DNA from: Caldisericia bacterium
GTDB taxonomy: Bacteria > Caldisericota > Caldisericia > JAAYUI01
Direction of reading: 5' to 3'
Assembly: GCA_017992475.1 (NCBI GenBank)
Contig: JAGOOO010000010.1
Location: forward strand, 1 to 45,420
Length of the DNA stretch: 45,420 nt
Part shown: piece by piece, positions 1 to 7,721 of the stretch
How positions within the stretch are numbered: the stretch's first letter is position 1
Layout: each line of letters opens with the position of its first letter
Position numbers and translations under genes: made by a program
Notes under the pieces: generated by a model
Database searches by the model: none
Seen by the model: only the letters and a program-made list of their open reading frames with translations
Told to the model about the DNA's origin: nothing

Positions 1-745
1 CGTCGACTTTGGCAAAGAAATCACCATCAAGGGTGACCTCTTCAAACCCGACACTAAATGAATCGGAAAAACCATTTAAAATGTTTTCTTTCAATTGCTC
101 CAGACCAATCCTAAAACCCAGTTGCTCGTTGACACTTGTGATTTTTGCTTTTGCAGCCTCAGCAAGCCTTGATGACTGGTTTTCATCTTTACTGACAACA
201 TCAAACAACTTTTTTATGTCCACGTCAAGCAGTATTGAACCATGTTGGAGAAGGCCCTCTTTTGCTCTCATTTGTGCAGACCCAACAAGTTTCCTTCCGC
301 CAGACTCGATGTCATTGAATGTTGGAGCGGCAAAACAAGACGGCGTAGAAAGCTCCCTGTCATCGCCCTTCTTAAGGGCAGCATTCACACCAAGGAAATT
401 TAGCCCGGAGACTATCCCTTCGCACAAGAGGTAATACGAATCAAGAACATTCATGTTCAAAATCTCATGGGGCGGCGTGATGACGATTGAATAGGTCAGC
501 TCTTTATCGTGAAGAACTGCCCTTCCGCCAGTCGACCTCCTCACGACATCAAAACCATTCTCTTTTATCTTCTCAAGATTAACTTCGGAATATTTTTGGA
601 AACACCCTAAGGAGAGGCATGCCGGATCCCAGGTGTATGTCCTGAGCGTGACTGATGAAGGCGGTGCAGTTTTCAGCATCGCCTCGTCATAAGCCATGTT
701 CCTGGCGCCCCTCATTGGGACGGTGTTATAATATCTCCAAGTCAT
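1..745 (-). CDS. Lipoate/octanoate transferase, LipM-like (3' end missing)
   Basis: Belongs to the biotin/lipoate A/B protein ligase family, which attaches octanoyl or lipoyl groups to lipoyl domains or GcvH in the cytoplasm. I translated the 248 visible residues. They show the family's RRSTGGRAVLHDKELTYS core at about 69-86, a cysteine in TPSCFAAP (residue 137) where LipM enzymes carry the acyl-accepting Cys, and GRKLVGSAQ (150-158) with the conserved Lys, followed by LQHGSI. The Cys argues for an octanoyltransferase of LipM type rather than an ATP-using LplA, but the C-terminus is beyond the window edge, so LplA is not excluded. The ATG at 745 overlaps the ftsH stop by four bases (ATGA), so it is the last visible gene of the tilS-hpt-ftsH operon and probably translationally coupled. 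Confidence 0.85.
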   Translation of the reverse strand, partial: MTWRYYNTVPMRGARNMAYDEAMLKTAPPSSVTLRTYTWDPACLSLGCFQKYSEVNLEKIKENGFDVVRRSTGGRAVLHDKELTYSIVITPPHEILNMNVLDSYYLLCEGIVSGLNFLGVNAALKKGDDRELSTPSCFAAPTFNDIESGGRKLVGSAQMRAKEGLLQHGSILLDVDIKKLFDVVSKDENQSSRLAEAAKAKITSVNEQLGFRIGLEQLKENILNGFSDSFSVGFEEVTLDGDFFAKVD

Positions 746-2571
746 TTTTTGGCATCAAAGAGCAGTTTTTGCAACTCTTCTGCCTCCAATGTTTCCTTTT
801 CAATAAGCACTTCGACGAGCTTGTCCATGGTTCCCCTGTTTTCCTGAACAGTCTTTATGGCTGTTTCAAGACCATCGGATATGATCCTTCTTATCTCCTG
901 GTCTATCATCCTGCCGGTTTCATCAGAATAATCTGGAGAAGCCGAGAAATCCCTGCCAAGGAAAACCATTTCGGCTGGATGTCCAAAAGCTATTGGCCCA
1001 AGAGAAGACATTCCATACTCGGTGACCATTTTTCTTGCAATGTCAGTGGCCTTCCTTATGTCATTGGAAGCACCTGTTGATATTTCGTCGAACACCACCC
1101 TCTCGGCGGCAGTTCCGCCAAGTATCCCAGCAATGTTCCTCTCAAGCTCGTCTTTCGAGCTCAGGTATTTGTCTTCTACTGGCAAAGGGAGGGTGTATCC
1201 AAGGGCCATTCCCCTCGAAACAATGGATATTCTATGGACAATCTCCGGGCCAAGAACATGAGTCACAAGGGCATGGCCTGCTTCATGGTAGGCAACCTTT
1301 TTCTTTTCTTCAGTGCCGAGGACCCTTGTCCTCTTTTGCGGGCCGGCAATGACCCTGTCGATCGCCTCTTCCACATCCTTGTTTTCAATTTCTTTCTTTC
1401 TGCGGCGAGTGGCTATTATGGCTGATTCATTAAGCAGGTTCTCAAGATCAGCGCCAGAAAAACCGGCCGTTCTTTTTGCAACAACAGCCAGGTCGACGTT
1501 CTGTGCCATTGGCTTGTTTTTGGCATGGTATTTGAGGATTGCTTCCCTCTCCATGAGTGTCGGCAAATCGATCATGACGCGCCTGTCAAATCTGCCAGGT
1601 CTTAGAAGTGCTGCATCGAGAATGTCAGGCCTGTTGGTCGCGGCAATGATTATTATCCCAACGTGTGGATCAAAACCGTCCATTTCGACAAGGAGCTGGT
1701 TCAGGGTCTGTTCCCTCTCGTCATGTCCGCCACCAAGGCCCGCGCCCCTCTGCCTTCCGACTGCATCAATCTCATCGATGAAGATGAGCGCAGGTGCATA
1801 TTTTTTTGCCTGCTCGAACAGGTCTCTCACCCTTGAGGCACCAACGCCGACAAACATCTCCACGAACTCTGAGCCAGAAACCGAGAAGAAAGGCACCTTT
1901 GCCTCGCCAGCAACCGCCCTGCTGATGTACGTTTTTCCACATCCTGGAGGGCCAACAAGCAGAACACCTCTTGGCACCTTGGCACCCATTACAGCAAAGC
2001 GCTTTGGGTCTTTAAGGAAATCAATTATTTCCTGGAGTTCTTCCTTTACCTCGGGAATGCCGGCCACGTCCTTGAATGTGATCCTCGGCTTATCGTCCAT
2101 AAAAAGTTTGGCCTTTGATTTGCCAAAGCTGAGCACCTGCGAGCCAGAACCCTGCATGGAACGTGACATCATAAACCAGAAGAATATGATTATCAGGAAT
2201 GGCCCAAGGTAGTTCAGAAGTTCGAGGAGGAAATTGCTTGAAGGTGGCTCAAACTCCAGCACCTTGATGCCTTTCTCCATGGCCAGATGGGTCACTTCCT
2301 CAGCAAACTGCGGTGGTATTGTGACCTCAAACTTTATGCTTGGCTTGCCAGGCTCCTTTGGGGAAAGCTCCCCTTCTGTGTAGAAGCTGTTTACATCAAT
2401 GGCAAGCGAGCTTATCTCACCTGCCTGAAGGCTCTTATAAAATTCACTGTAAGTCAGCGTTTGTTTCGGGGATGCATTAAAAGCTGAGAAAAAGAAATAC
2501 AGCAAAACACCGACTGCAACAAGTATTATTATCGGTATATACGTCTTTACACTGTCTTGGTTCTTGTTCAT
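742..2571 (-). CDS. ftsH: ATP-dependent zinc metalloprotease FtsH
   Basis: Membrane-anchored AAA+ protease that degrades misfolded membrane proteins and selected regulators. The 609-residue protein has a transmembrane segment at about 11-30, an extracytoplasmic domain, and a second segment at about 115-135. The AAA module carries Walker A GPPGCGKT (207-214), Walker B FIDEID (264-269) and the second region of homology around NRPDILDAALLRPGRFDRR. The zinc site HEAGH is at 429-433, and an Asp in TGASNDIRKAT is the likely third ligand. Walker A has Cys where most FtsH proteins have Thr (GPPGTGKT). Length is normal for the family. The start overlaps the hpt stop by one base (TAATG), and the stop overlaps the next gene by four bases, so the operon is tightly coupled. 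Confidence 0.97.
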   Translation of the reverse strand: MNKNQDSVKTYIPIIILVAVGVLLYFFFSAFNASPKQTLTYSEFYKSLQAGEISSLAIDVNSFYTEGELSPKEPGKPSIKFEVTIPPQFAEEVTHLAMEKGIKVLEFEPPSSNFLLELLNYLGPFLIIIFFWFMMSRSMQGSGSQVLSFGKSKAKLFMDDKPRITFKDVAGIPEVKEELQEIIDFLKDPKRFAVMGAKVPRGVLLVGPPGCGKTYISRAVAGEAKVPFFSVSGSEFVEMFVGVGASRVRDLFEQAKKYAPALIFIDEIDAVGRQRGAGLGGGHDEREQTLNQLLVEMDGFDPHVGIIIIAATNRPDILDAALLRPGRFDRRVMIDLPTLMEREAILKYHAKNKPMAQNVDLAVVAKRTAGFSGADLENLLNESAIIATRRRKKEIENKDVEEAIDRVIAGPQKRTRVLGTEEKKKVAYHEAGHALVTHVLGPEIVHRISIVSRGMALGYTLPLPVEDKYLSSKDELERNIAGILGGTAAERVVFDEISTGASNDIRKATDIARKMVTEYGMSSLGPIAFGHPAEMVFLGRDFSASPDYSDETGRMIDQEIRRIISDGLETAIKTVQENRGTMDKLVEVLIEKETLEAEELQKLLFDAKK

Positions 2572-3131
2572 TACTCCTCACTAATTGTGTATATGTCTTT
2601 TAGGCACCTGAAATGCTCATCGCAATCGAGCCCATAGCCAACAATAAATTTGTTTGGCACCACAAACCCCACATAGTCAACCGAGACCTCGACCTGACGC
2701 CTTTCGGGTTTGTCCAAAAGCGACACGACTTTGACATCTTTCGGGCCTTTTTGTTTTATTTGTTCAACAAGCGTTTTGATCGTGTGTCCTGTATCAACAA
2801 TGTCCTCTATTATCAGGACCCTCCTGCCGGACACATCAATTTTATCCAGACATGAAACGGAGACTTTTCCGCTAGAAACTGTAGAAGAACCATAAGAGCT
2901 GACCTTAACGAAATGCAATGGCGCATCAAAGGAAAAGTTTCTTGTCAGGTCGGATGCAAACATGAAAGAGCCTGTCAGTACAGGTAGCAGAATCGGCGGA
3001 TCCTCACCATAATCTATGGCAATCTGGCAGGCCAACTCTGCAACCCTTTTCTGGATCGCAAGGCTGTCAATCAGCACGCCTTCCAGTTTCATGTTCATGG
3101 CCAGAGTATACTTTTGTGCATTATCAATCAC
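2571..3131 (-). CDS. hpt: Hypoxanthine phosphoribosyltransferase
   Basis: Purine salvage enzyme that converts hypoxanthine (often guanine too) and PRPP to IMP or GMP in the cytoplasm. At 186 residues it has the usual length. The PRPP-binding loop VLIIEDIVDTGHT lies at about 105-117. The early LTGSFMFASDL segment (about 52-62) matches the first nucleotide-binding loop. The C-terminal GFVVPNKFIVGYGLDCDE is the expected purine-binding and Mg-binding end. It lies between tilS (four-base overlap) and ftsH (one-base overlap), the classical tilS-hpt-ftsH order found in many bacteria. Confidence 0.96.
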   Translation of the reverse strand: MIDNAQKYTLAMNMKLEGVLIDSLAIQKRVAELACQIAIDYGEDPPILLPVLTGSFMFASDLTRNFSFDAPLHFVKVSSYGSSTVSSGKVSVSCLDKIDVSGRRVLIIEDIVDTGHTIKTLVEQIKQKGPKDVKVVSLLDKPERRQVEVSVDYVGFVVPNKFIVGYGLDCDEHFRCLKDIYTISEE

Positions 3132-4087
3132 AAGGGCAAAACCTTGACAATATTTTTTCCAACCTTTACAAATCTAGCCCTGCCAACAACTTCCGACTTG
3201 CCATTTTCCCCTTTTCCAAAAAAAATTAATGCCGAATCAACCGCAGGAAGTGACGGGGAATCATTGGCAAGGATTCTTATGATCCTGCGCTGAATTACAA
3301 AGTTTTGTTCAAATAATTTGCTGCAATCCAAGAAAGTGCACCCTTCTTTTTCAAAAACACACTGTTTTAAGGCATCTTTAGCAAGCAAATCAAGATAATC
3401 AGACTCTTCTTGCGCAATGTCTGCAAACCTGGAAATGTTTGCGCCAGCCTGGACAAAAATCTTTTCAAGCTCCGGGATGACGTTTTTGCGTATTCTGTTC
3501 CTGGAATATCTTACATCCTCATTTGTTTCGTCGGTGCAATAAGATTCGCCCAGCAACAAGAGATAAGACAAAATGTTCCTTTTGGAAGCAAAAAGCAATG
3601 GCCTTACAATCTTCCCAGTTTTTGGGTGCATGGTGCCAGCACCAAAAAGCCCCGCACCTCTGGCGATATTGTGCAACAGGGTTTCTGCCCTGTCTGTTGC
3701 GTTATGGGCAAGGGCGATCTTGTTGCACCCAAAATGTTCTGCGGCTTCGTCGAGTGCGTGGTGGCGCAATATTCTTGCTTCCTCTTCAAGGTTGCCTTTC
3801 AACTCTTTTGGCAGGCAAATTTCTTTGCACAAAAAAAGGGTTCCAAGCCTCTCACAAAGGGACGCAACATAATCCTCGTCTCTTTTTGATGTTGGCCTGA
3901 TATTATGATTGACATGGCAACAAAACACTTCTATTTCAAGGATCCTTTTGAGCTTTTCCAATAGGAGCAACAAACAAACTGAGTCAGGCCCCCCAGAACA
4001 ACCCACAAGAATTTTATCTCCTTTTGCAAGGAGTTTCTTTGAAGCTGCAAAACCCAAAAAATTCTGTTCGAATGCTCTCGTTTTCAT
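3128..4087 (-). CDS. tilS: tRNA(Ile)-lysidine synthetase TilS
   Basis: Modifies the wobble C of tRNA-Ile(CAU) to lysidine using ATP and lysine, so the tRNA reads AUA. The N-type ATP pyrophosphatase loop SGGPDS is at residues 31-36, followed by the CHVNHNIRP and HHALDEAAE / LAHNATDRAETLL motifs. At 319 residues it lacks the extended C-terminal domains of the longer E. coli-type enzyme, so it is the short catalytic-core form. The ATG at 4087 has no recognisable ribosome-binding site. It sits directly after the T-run of the terminator hairpin of the gene upstream, leaving no room for an ordinary promoter in between. Transcription must start inside the preceding gene or come from read-through. 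Confidence 0.93.
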   Translation of the reverse strand: MKTRAFEQNFLGFAASKKLLAKGDKILVGCSGGPDSVCLLLLLEKLKRILEIEVFCCHVNHNIRPTSKRDEDYVASLCERLGTLFLCKEICLPKELKGNLEEEARILRHHALDEAAEHFGCNKIALAHNATDRAETLLHNIARGAGLFGAGTMHPKTGKIVRPLLFASKRNILSYLLLLGESYCTDETNEDVRYSRNRIRKNVIPELEKIFVQAGANISRFADIAQEESDYLDLLAKDALKQCVFEKEGCTFLDCSKLFEQNFVIQRRIIRILANDSPSLPAVDSALIFFGKGENGKSEVVGRARFVKVGKNIVKVLPL

Positions 4088-4093
4088 AATATG

Positions 4094-4125
4094 AAAAAAG
4101 GGGCGGTAAAATCACCGCCCCTTTT
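4094..4125 (-). terminator. Intrinsic terminator after the dockerin protease
   Basis: Inverted repeat GGGGCGGT / ACCGCCCC around a six-base loop, flanked by A/T runs, beginning about 14 bases after the stop codon at 4139. Read on the minus strand it ends in CCCCTTTTTT. The T-run finishes only a few bases before the tilS start codon. Confidence 0.88.
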
Positions 4126-4138
4126 GCTTCTTACCCGA

Positions 4139-7100
4139 TCAGTTCTGATATAACTTTGCAAATTCCGTGAGGTCATTGATATCAATAACATCATCGAAGT
4201 TGAGATCACATCTCCAGAAGAAACCATCATCACCTCTCCTCAGGCCAAGTTTACCAAGGATTATCGCAGCATCTTTTTCATCGACTACACCGTCTCTGTT
4301 GAAATCAGCAACAGAATATGCTGTCTTATAGATGGAAATTTCACCCCTCTTGTAGAAAGCCTTGGCGCTCTTTTCACTGGTTGGATCTGACGGATCCTCA
4401 AGTCTTGTTACCGAGAGGTTCTGGAAGTTGACATCAAAATAGTTTGCTTCCTCTGCAAGGAACCTGAGCTTGAGGAGGTAGCCTTCCCCGCTGACTCCGT
4501 CAAGGGGCCTTTGCATGTCGACATTCACGATATTTTTTTCTTCGTCATAATCAATATTACTCAGAAGGTTTGGTTCATTTCTTTGCATGAACTCGCCAAC
4601 TTCATGACCGAGATATTTTATTATTCCCTCTGAACCTTTCAAATTGATCTGGAATTGTAATGTTTTTACATTGACGGCATATTTGATATAGATCCCAACA
4701 GAGAATTCATCGCCAACACCCGGCTCAATCGGCAAGGCATAAGCAAATATCGTGGGTAGCGGCGGCACAGTGCTTTTTGAAACAACAAAAGATTCATTCA
4801 GGAGATTAAAATCATCGCTTATAGGTACAAAAGCTCGTTTAGACAGATCAAGTTTCGATCCTGAAGCAGAAACCTGGATAAACCATTCTCCTTCAGGAAG
4901 AATATAGTTTCCAAAGCTATCTTTGCCATCCCAGATGAAGCTATGGTTGCCAATTTCCACATTTGAAGCCTCGTGAATCTTCACCCATCTTTCTGAATTT
5001 AGATCGATTGCCCAGAAAATCAGCTCATCCTGGAAGTTGAGATAAGAATCCCAAGCATAACCACTCCAAAGCTGTAGGGTACCATTGGTTAAAGTGTAGT
5101 CGACTTTAATTTCATCCTGCTCACCATCACCATTTGGAGTAAATTCAGGAGGATTGATCTCTATTGCTCCAGCATGAGTGTTGTTTCTTGGATTCTGGTT
5201 GTTATAAATACACCAACCAACATGCCACTTTTTGCCAGTTGCCTTATCGGTCGCCCAAATAAAAATATCATTAACGTTACCCTGAATGTTTTTTGGGAGT
5301 GTAATGTTGAATCCTACCCATGCTTCTCCAGGTTTTTTACCAACCATCTTTGGAACAGTAAGATTTTTTGTAGAGAATGATACATCAATTCTTTCAGGAT
5401 ACCTTGCATTAACTTCAAAGGAAAATTCTATATTTTTGTTCTCTTTGTCGTTGTAATTGTAAATCTTCATTCCTATCGGATAGTCCCTGACATTGGCCGG
5501 AAGCTGACTTCTCTTGTCTGGATCTGCCCATTCTGCTGGCCAATCTGCAACATGAATGGCATTGTTATTGTTTGTATCAATAAGACCTGATGGTGGCTGG
5601 AACATAAGATCTGTATTTATCGCATTGTAAACATTTATTCTTCCCTGTCCCTGAACAGTCAAAGGAATATATCCCTGCCCATCAAAACGCTTGAGCGGGA
5701 TTGCGGTATTCATTACGGCACGCTTTATCTCAAACGGGTTCCAGTCTGGCCTTGCCTGGCGCATGAGAGAGACACAGCCAGCCACAAATGGGCCAGCAGC
5801 AGAGGTCCCACCAAATGTGAACATATATGGGTTCTTTGCGTCCCATGTTGGGTTTGTGGTTTCTATGCCAACTCCAGGTGCTGAGACATCTGGCTTGAGC
5901 ATCATTCTGCGGGTTGGACCAGAGGAAGTAAAGTCAGCAATATTGGCTTTTATCGAAGGTTTGCCAAAACTAATGATGATTTTTTTCTGGTCAGTATCTT
6001 TTTGACCAAGCTCCCACTCATTATTGCGGTGGAGTTCTTTTCTAAGCGCCTCACCCTGGATTCTTGACAGATGAAAGCTGGGAATGAGATTCTTGTCAAG
6101 CGGACCTCCAGGGGAATTAGCATAAAGAGCGCCAATTTTACCTGGTTCATGATTATAAAGGACCATTACCTTAGCGCCAGCTTTTGATGCATTCAGGTTT
6201 TTGTCTTTAAAGTTGATCGCAGGACCAAATTTGTCTCCGAAAAGCACTGGTGAAGGACCACGCTGAATGAGAGCTGCTTTTCCAGTCAGATCAAGACCCT
6301 CAAAATCCTCTGGTCTTCCCCATCCACAATCAACAAGCTCAAGCGGTGCGCCGGTATTGCCAAACACTTTTCCAGTATCACCCCACTGGCCAGAGAACAG
6401 CGTGCCCTGCATTTCTTGCGTTGGGGCATCTTCAATCTTCATGGCAAAACCATCAGTGTCATCGGTTGCACCAACACCAATAACATTGTCCGGTGTGGCC
6501 GTAGAACCAGATGGGATCGGAAGTTTTGGACCAGGAGAACCTTCGTTGCCCTGCGATGCGACAACAGCACAACCTGCCAAAACAGTACTATTTTCAATCT
6601 CATCCATCCACGAAGAACCACCAGGGGCACCATAAGAATTGTTTGACACATGTATTTTTTCGGTGACAAGATATTCAAATGCTTTTAAGATACCTTCACC
6701 ATTAAGACCGCCACCCCTGCTTGAGTCGGATATCTTGTAACCGGCAAGAAGGGCTTTTGGGGCCATTCCTTTTTCATTATCAGGACCATCACCAGCAATG
6801 ATTCCAGAGCATGCCGTTCCGTGGCTTGTTCCTGGCTGCTGGGAGCCGCCTGGCTGGATTTCCTGGCAATCAGCATCATTGTCACCAAAATCATGACTGA
6901 TAATTACTTTTTTGCCCTGTGGTGATTTCTGGCTCCCAAAATCCTGGTGTGTGTAGTCAATTCCAGTATCGGTGACGGCGCAGATAATTCCTGTTCCATC
7001 AACTTTTCTGCCCTTCGGGTCCTTTACTTCGTTCCAAACTCTTTCTGCACCAAGAAAAGTTTTTGACCTGATACGATCTACCTTCATTTCTGGCAGATAA

Positions 7101-7522
7101 GTTACGTATTTGACACCATGAATTCTTGCGACATCAAACACCTTGTTTACCGGAAGTCTCATGTATACGCCGTTATAAACGTATTGAAGTGGCGTCCCAA
7201 CCTTGATGATGCCTTTTATGTTTGCAAGTTTCGGCATCAAAACACTCTGCTGGAACCTGACAGGAGTCATGGCGACACTTGTCATGACGTTTCCTGGTCT
7301 CATTATTTCACTTGATGTTGTCGGGAATGCTCCATGGTATGTGTATGTCTGTACAACAGGTTCAGCACTGAATTTGACAAGGACTTCAATGACCTTGTTC
7401 CCGTCGTTTTTCATGGAGATGATCTCTGGATCAACATTGGACACAGCAAAGGCATCACCATGCAACGGAATGACAGTGAGTACCATGGCCAAAACAAAGA
7501 TAACCGCTAAAACTTTCTTCAT
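4139..7522 (-). CDS. Secreted subtilisin-family (S8) protease with PA, Ig-like, cohesin-like and dockerin domains
   Basis: Predicted exported serine endopeptidase of 1127 residues. I start it at ATG 7522 (MKKVLAVIF) because GGAGG lies five bases upstream. The ATG 18 bases earlier has no such site. A signal peptide covers about 1-26. The triad is Asp185 (AVTDTGIDY), His234 (TSHGTACSG) and Ser574 (FGGTSAAGP), with the oxyanion Asn in SQGNEG (about 326). The serine motif reads GTSAA rather than the common GTSMA. A PA-like insert occupies about 390-500. Downstream come Fn3-like and FlgD-like Ig regions (PEFTPNGDGEQDEI), a cohesin-like segment (about 920-1060), and a C-terminal type I dockerin with two calcium loops: DFNRDGVVDEKD and DLNFDDVIDIND. 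It is monocistronic, with its own promoter and terminator. Carrying both cohesin and dockerin, it could self-assemble or dock to the cohesin protein at 45095. Confidence 0.93.
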   Translation of the reverse strand: MKKVLAVIFVLAMVLTVIPLHGDAFAVSNVDPEIISMKNDGNKVIEVLVKFSAEPVVQTYTYHGAFPTTSSEIMRPGNVMTSVAMTPVRFQQSVLMPKLANIKGIIKVGTPLQYVYNGVYMRLPVNKVFDVARIHGVKYVTYLPEMKVDRIRSKTFLGAERVWNEVKDPKGRKVDGTGIICAVTDTGIDYTHQDFGSQKSPQGKKVIISHDFGDNDADCQEIQPGGSQQPGTSHGTACSGIIAGDGPDNEKGMAPKALLAGYKISDSSRGGGLNGEGILKAFEYLVTEKIHVSNNSYGAPGGSSWMDEIENSTVLAGCAVVASQGNEGSPGPKLPIPSGSTATPDNVIGVGATDDTDGFAMKIEDAPTQEMQGTLFSGQWGDTGKVFGNTGAPLELVDCGWGRPEDFEGLDLTGKAALIQRGPSPVLFGDKFGPAINFKDKNLNASKAGAKVMVLYNHEPGKIGALYANSPGGPLDKNLIPSFHLSRIQGEALRKELHRNNEWELGQKDTDQKKIIISFGKPSIKANIADFTSSGPTRRMMLKPDVSAPGVGIETTNPTWDAKNPYMFTFGGTSAAGPFVAGCVSLMRQARPDWNPFEIKRAVMNTAIPLKRFDGQGYIPLTVQGQGRINVYNAINTDLMFQPPSGLIDTNNNNAIHVADWPAEWADPDKRSQLPANVRDYPIGMKIYNYNDKENKNIEFSFEVNARYPERIDVSFSTKNLTVPKMVGKKPGEAWVGFNITLPKNIQGNVNDIFIWATDKATGKKWHVGWCIYNNQNPRNNTHAGAIEINPPEFTPNGDGEQDEIKVDYTLTNGTLQLWSGYAWDSYLNFQDELIFWAIDLNSERWVKIHEASNVEIGNHSFIWDGKDSFGNYILPEGEWFIQVSASGSKLDLSKRAFVPISDDFNLLNESFVVSKSTVPPLPTIFAYALPIEPGVGDEFSVGIYIKYAVNVKTLQFQINLKGSEGIIKYLGHEVGEFMQRNEPNLLSNIDYDEEKNIVNVDMQRPLDGVSGEGYLLKLRFLAEEANYFDVNFQNLSVTRLEDPSDPTSEKSAKAFYKRGEISIYKTAYSVADFNRDGVVDEKDAAIILGKLGLRRGDDGFFWRCDLNFDDVIDINDLTEFAKLYQN

Positions 7523-7525
7523 CAA

Positions 7526-7532
7526 AGCCTCC
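7526..7532 (-). promoter_or_regulatory. Ribosome-binding site deciding the protease start
   Basis: Minus-strand GGAGGCT lies directly upstream of ATG 7522 (spacing five bases from GGAGG). It falls inside the upstream-extended reading frame, so it selects MKKV as the N-terminus. Confidence 0.8.
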
Positions 7533-7567
7533 AACGCCATTTCAGGCTTGTATTAAGTCTTGCATAC

Positions 7568-7596
7568 ATTCTAGTTTGACGCGGTCAATTCGTCAA
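7568..7596 (-). promoter_or_regulatory. Promoter of the dockerin protease, with a palindrome in the spacer
   Basis: Minus-strand TTGACG (7591-7596), 17-base spacer, TAGAAT (7568-7573). The spacer contains the perfect inverted repeat TTGAC-CGC-GTCAA (7576-7588), a good position for a repressor. Predicted leader is about 38 bases, with a normal ribosome-binding site. Confidence 0.72.
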
Positions 7597-7652
7597 TTGA
7601 AATTTGATGTTGATACAAGAAATTATTTGTGATGTTTTGGAAAAGCCAAATA

Positions 7653-7693
7653 CAACAACTGCCCTTTGCATTTTGTGCAAAGGGCAGTTGTTG
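7653..7693 (-). terminator. Long perfect hairpin after the radical SAM gene
   Basis: An 18-base perfect inverted repeat (7653-7670 and 7676-7693) around a five-base loop, starting 29 bases after the stop at 7722. On the minus strand it is followed by a broken T-rich stretch (TATTTGGCTTTTCC), so it is a probable terminator or 3'-stabilising hairpin. Read on the plus strand it has no T-run. Confidence 0.75.
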
Positions 7694-7721
7694 ATTAAGG
7701 AATATTTAAAAGCTTAGCTAA

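Noticed and set aside
1313-2212. 299-codon open frame on the plus strand opposite ftsH
   Set aside because: It is antisense to a perfectly conserved ftsH, its translation is low-complexity Ser/Pro-rich, and it has no ribosome-binding site. It is a shadow frame.
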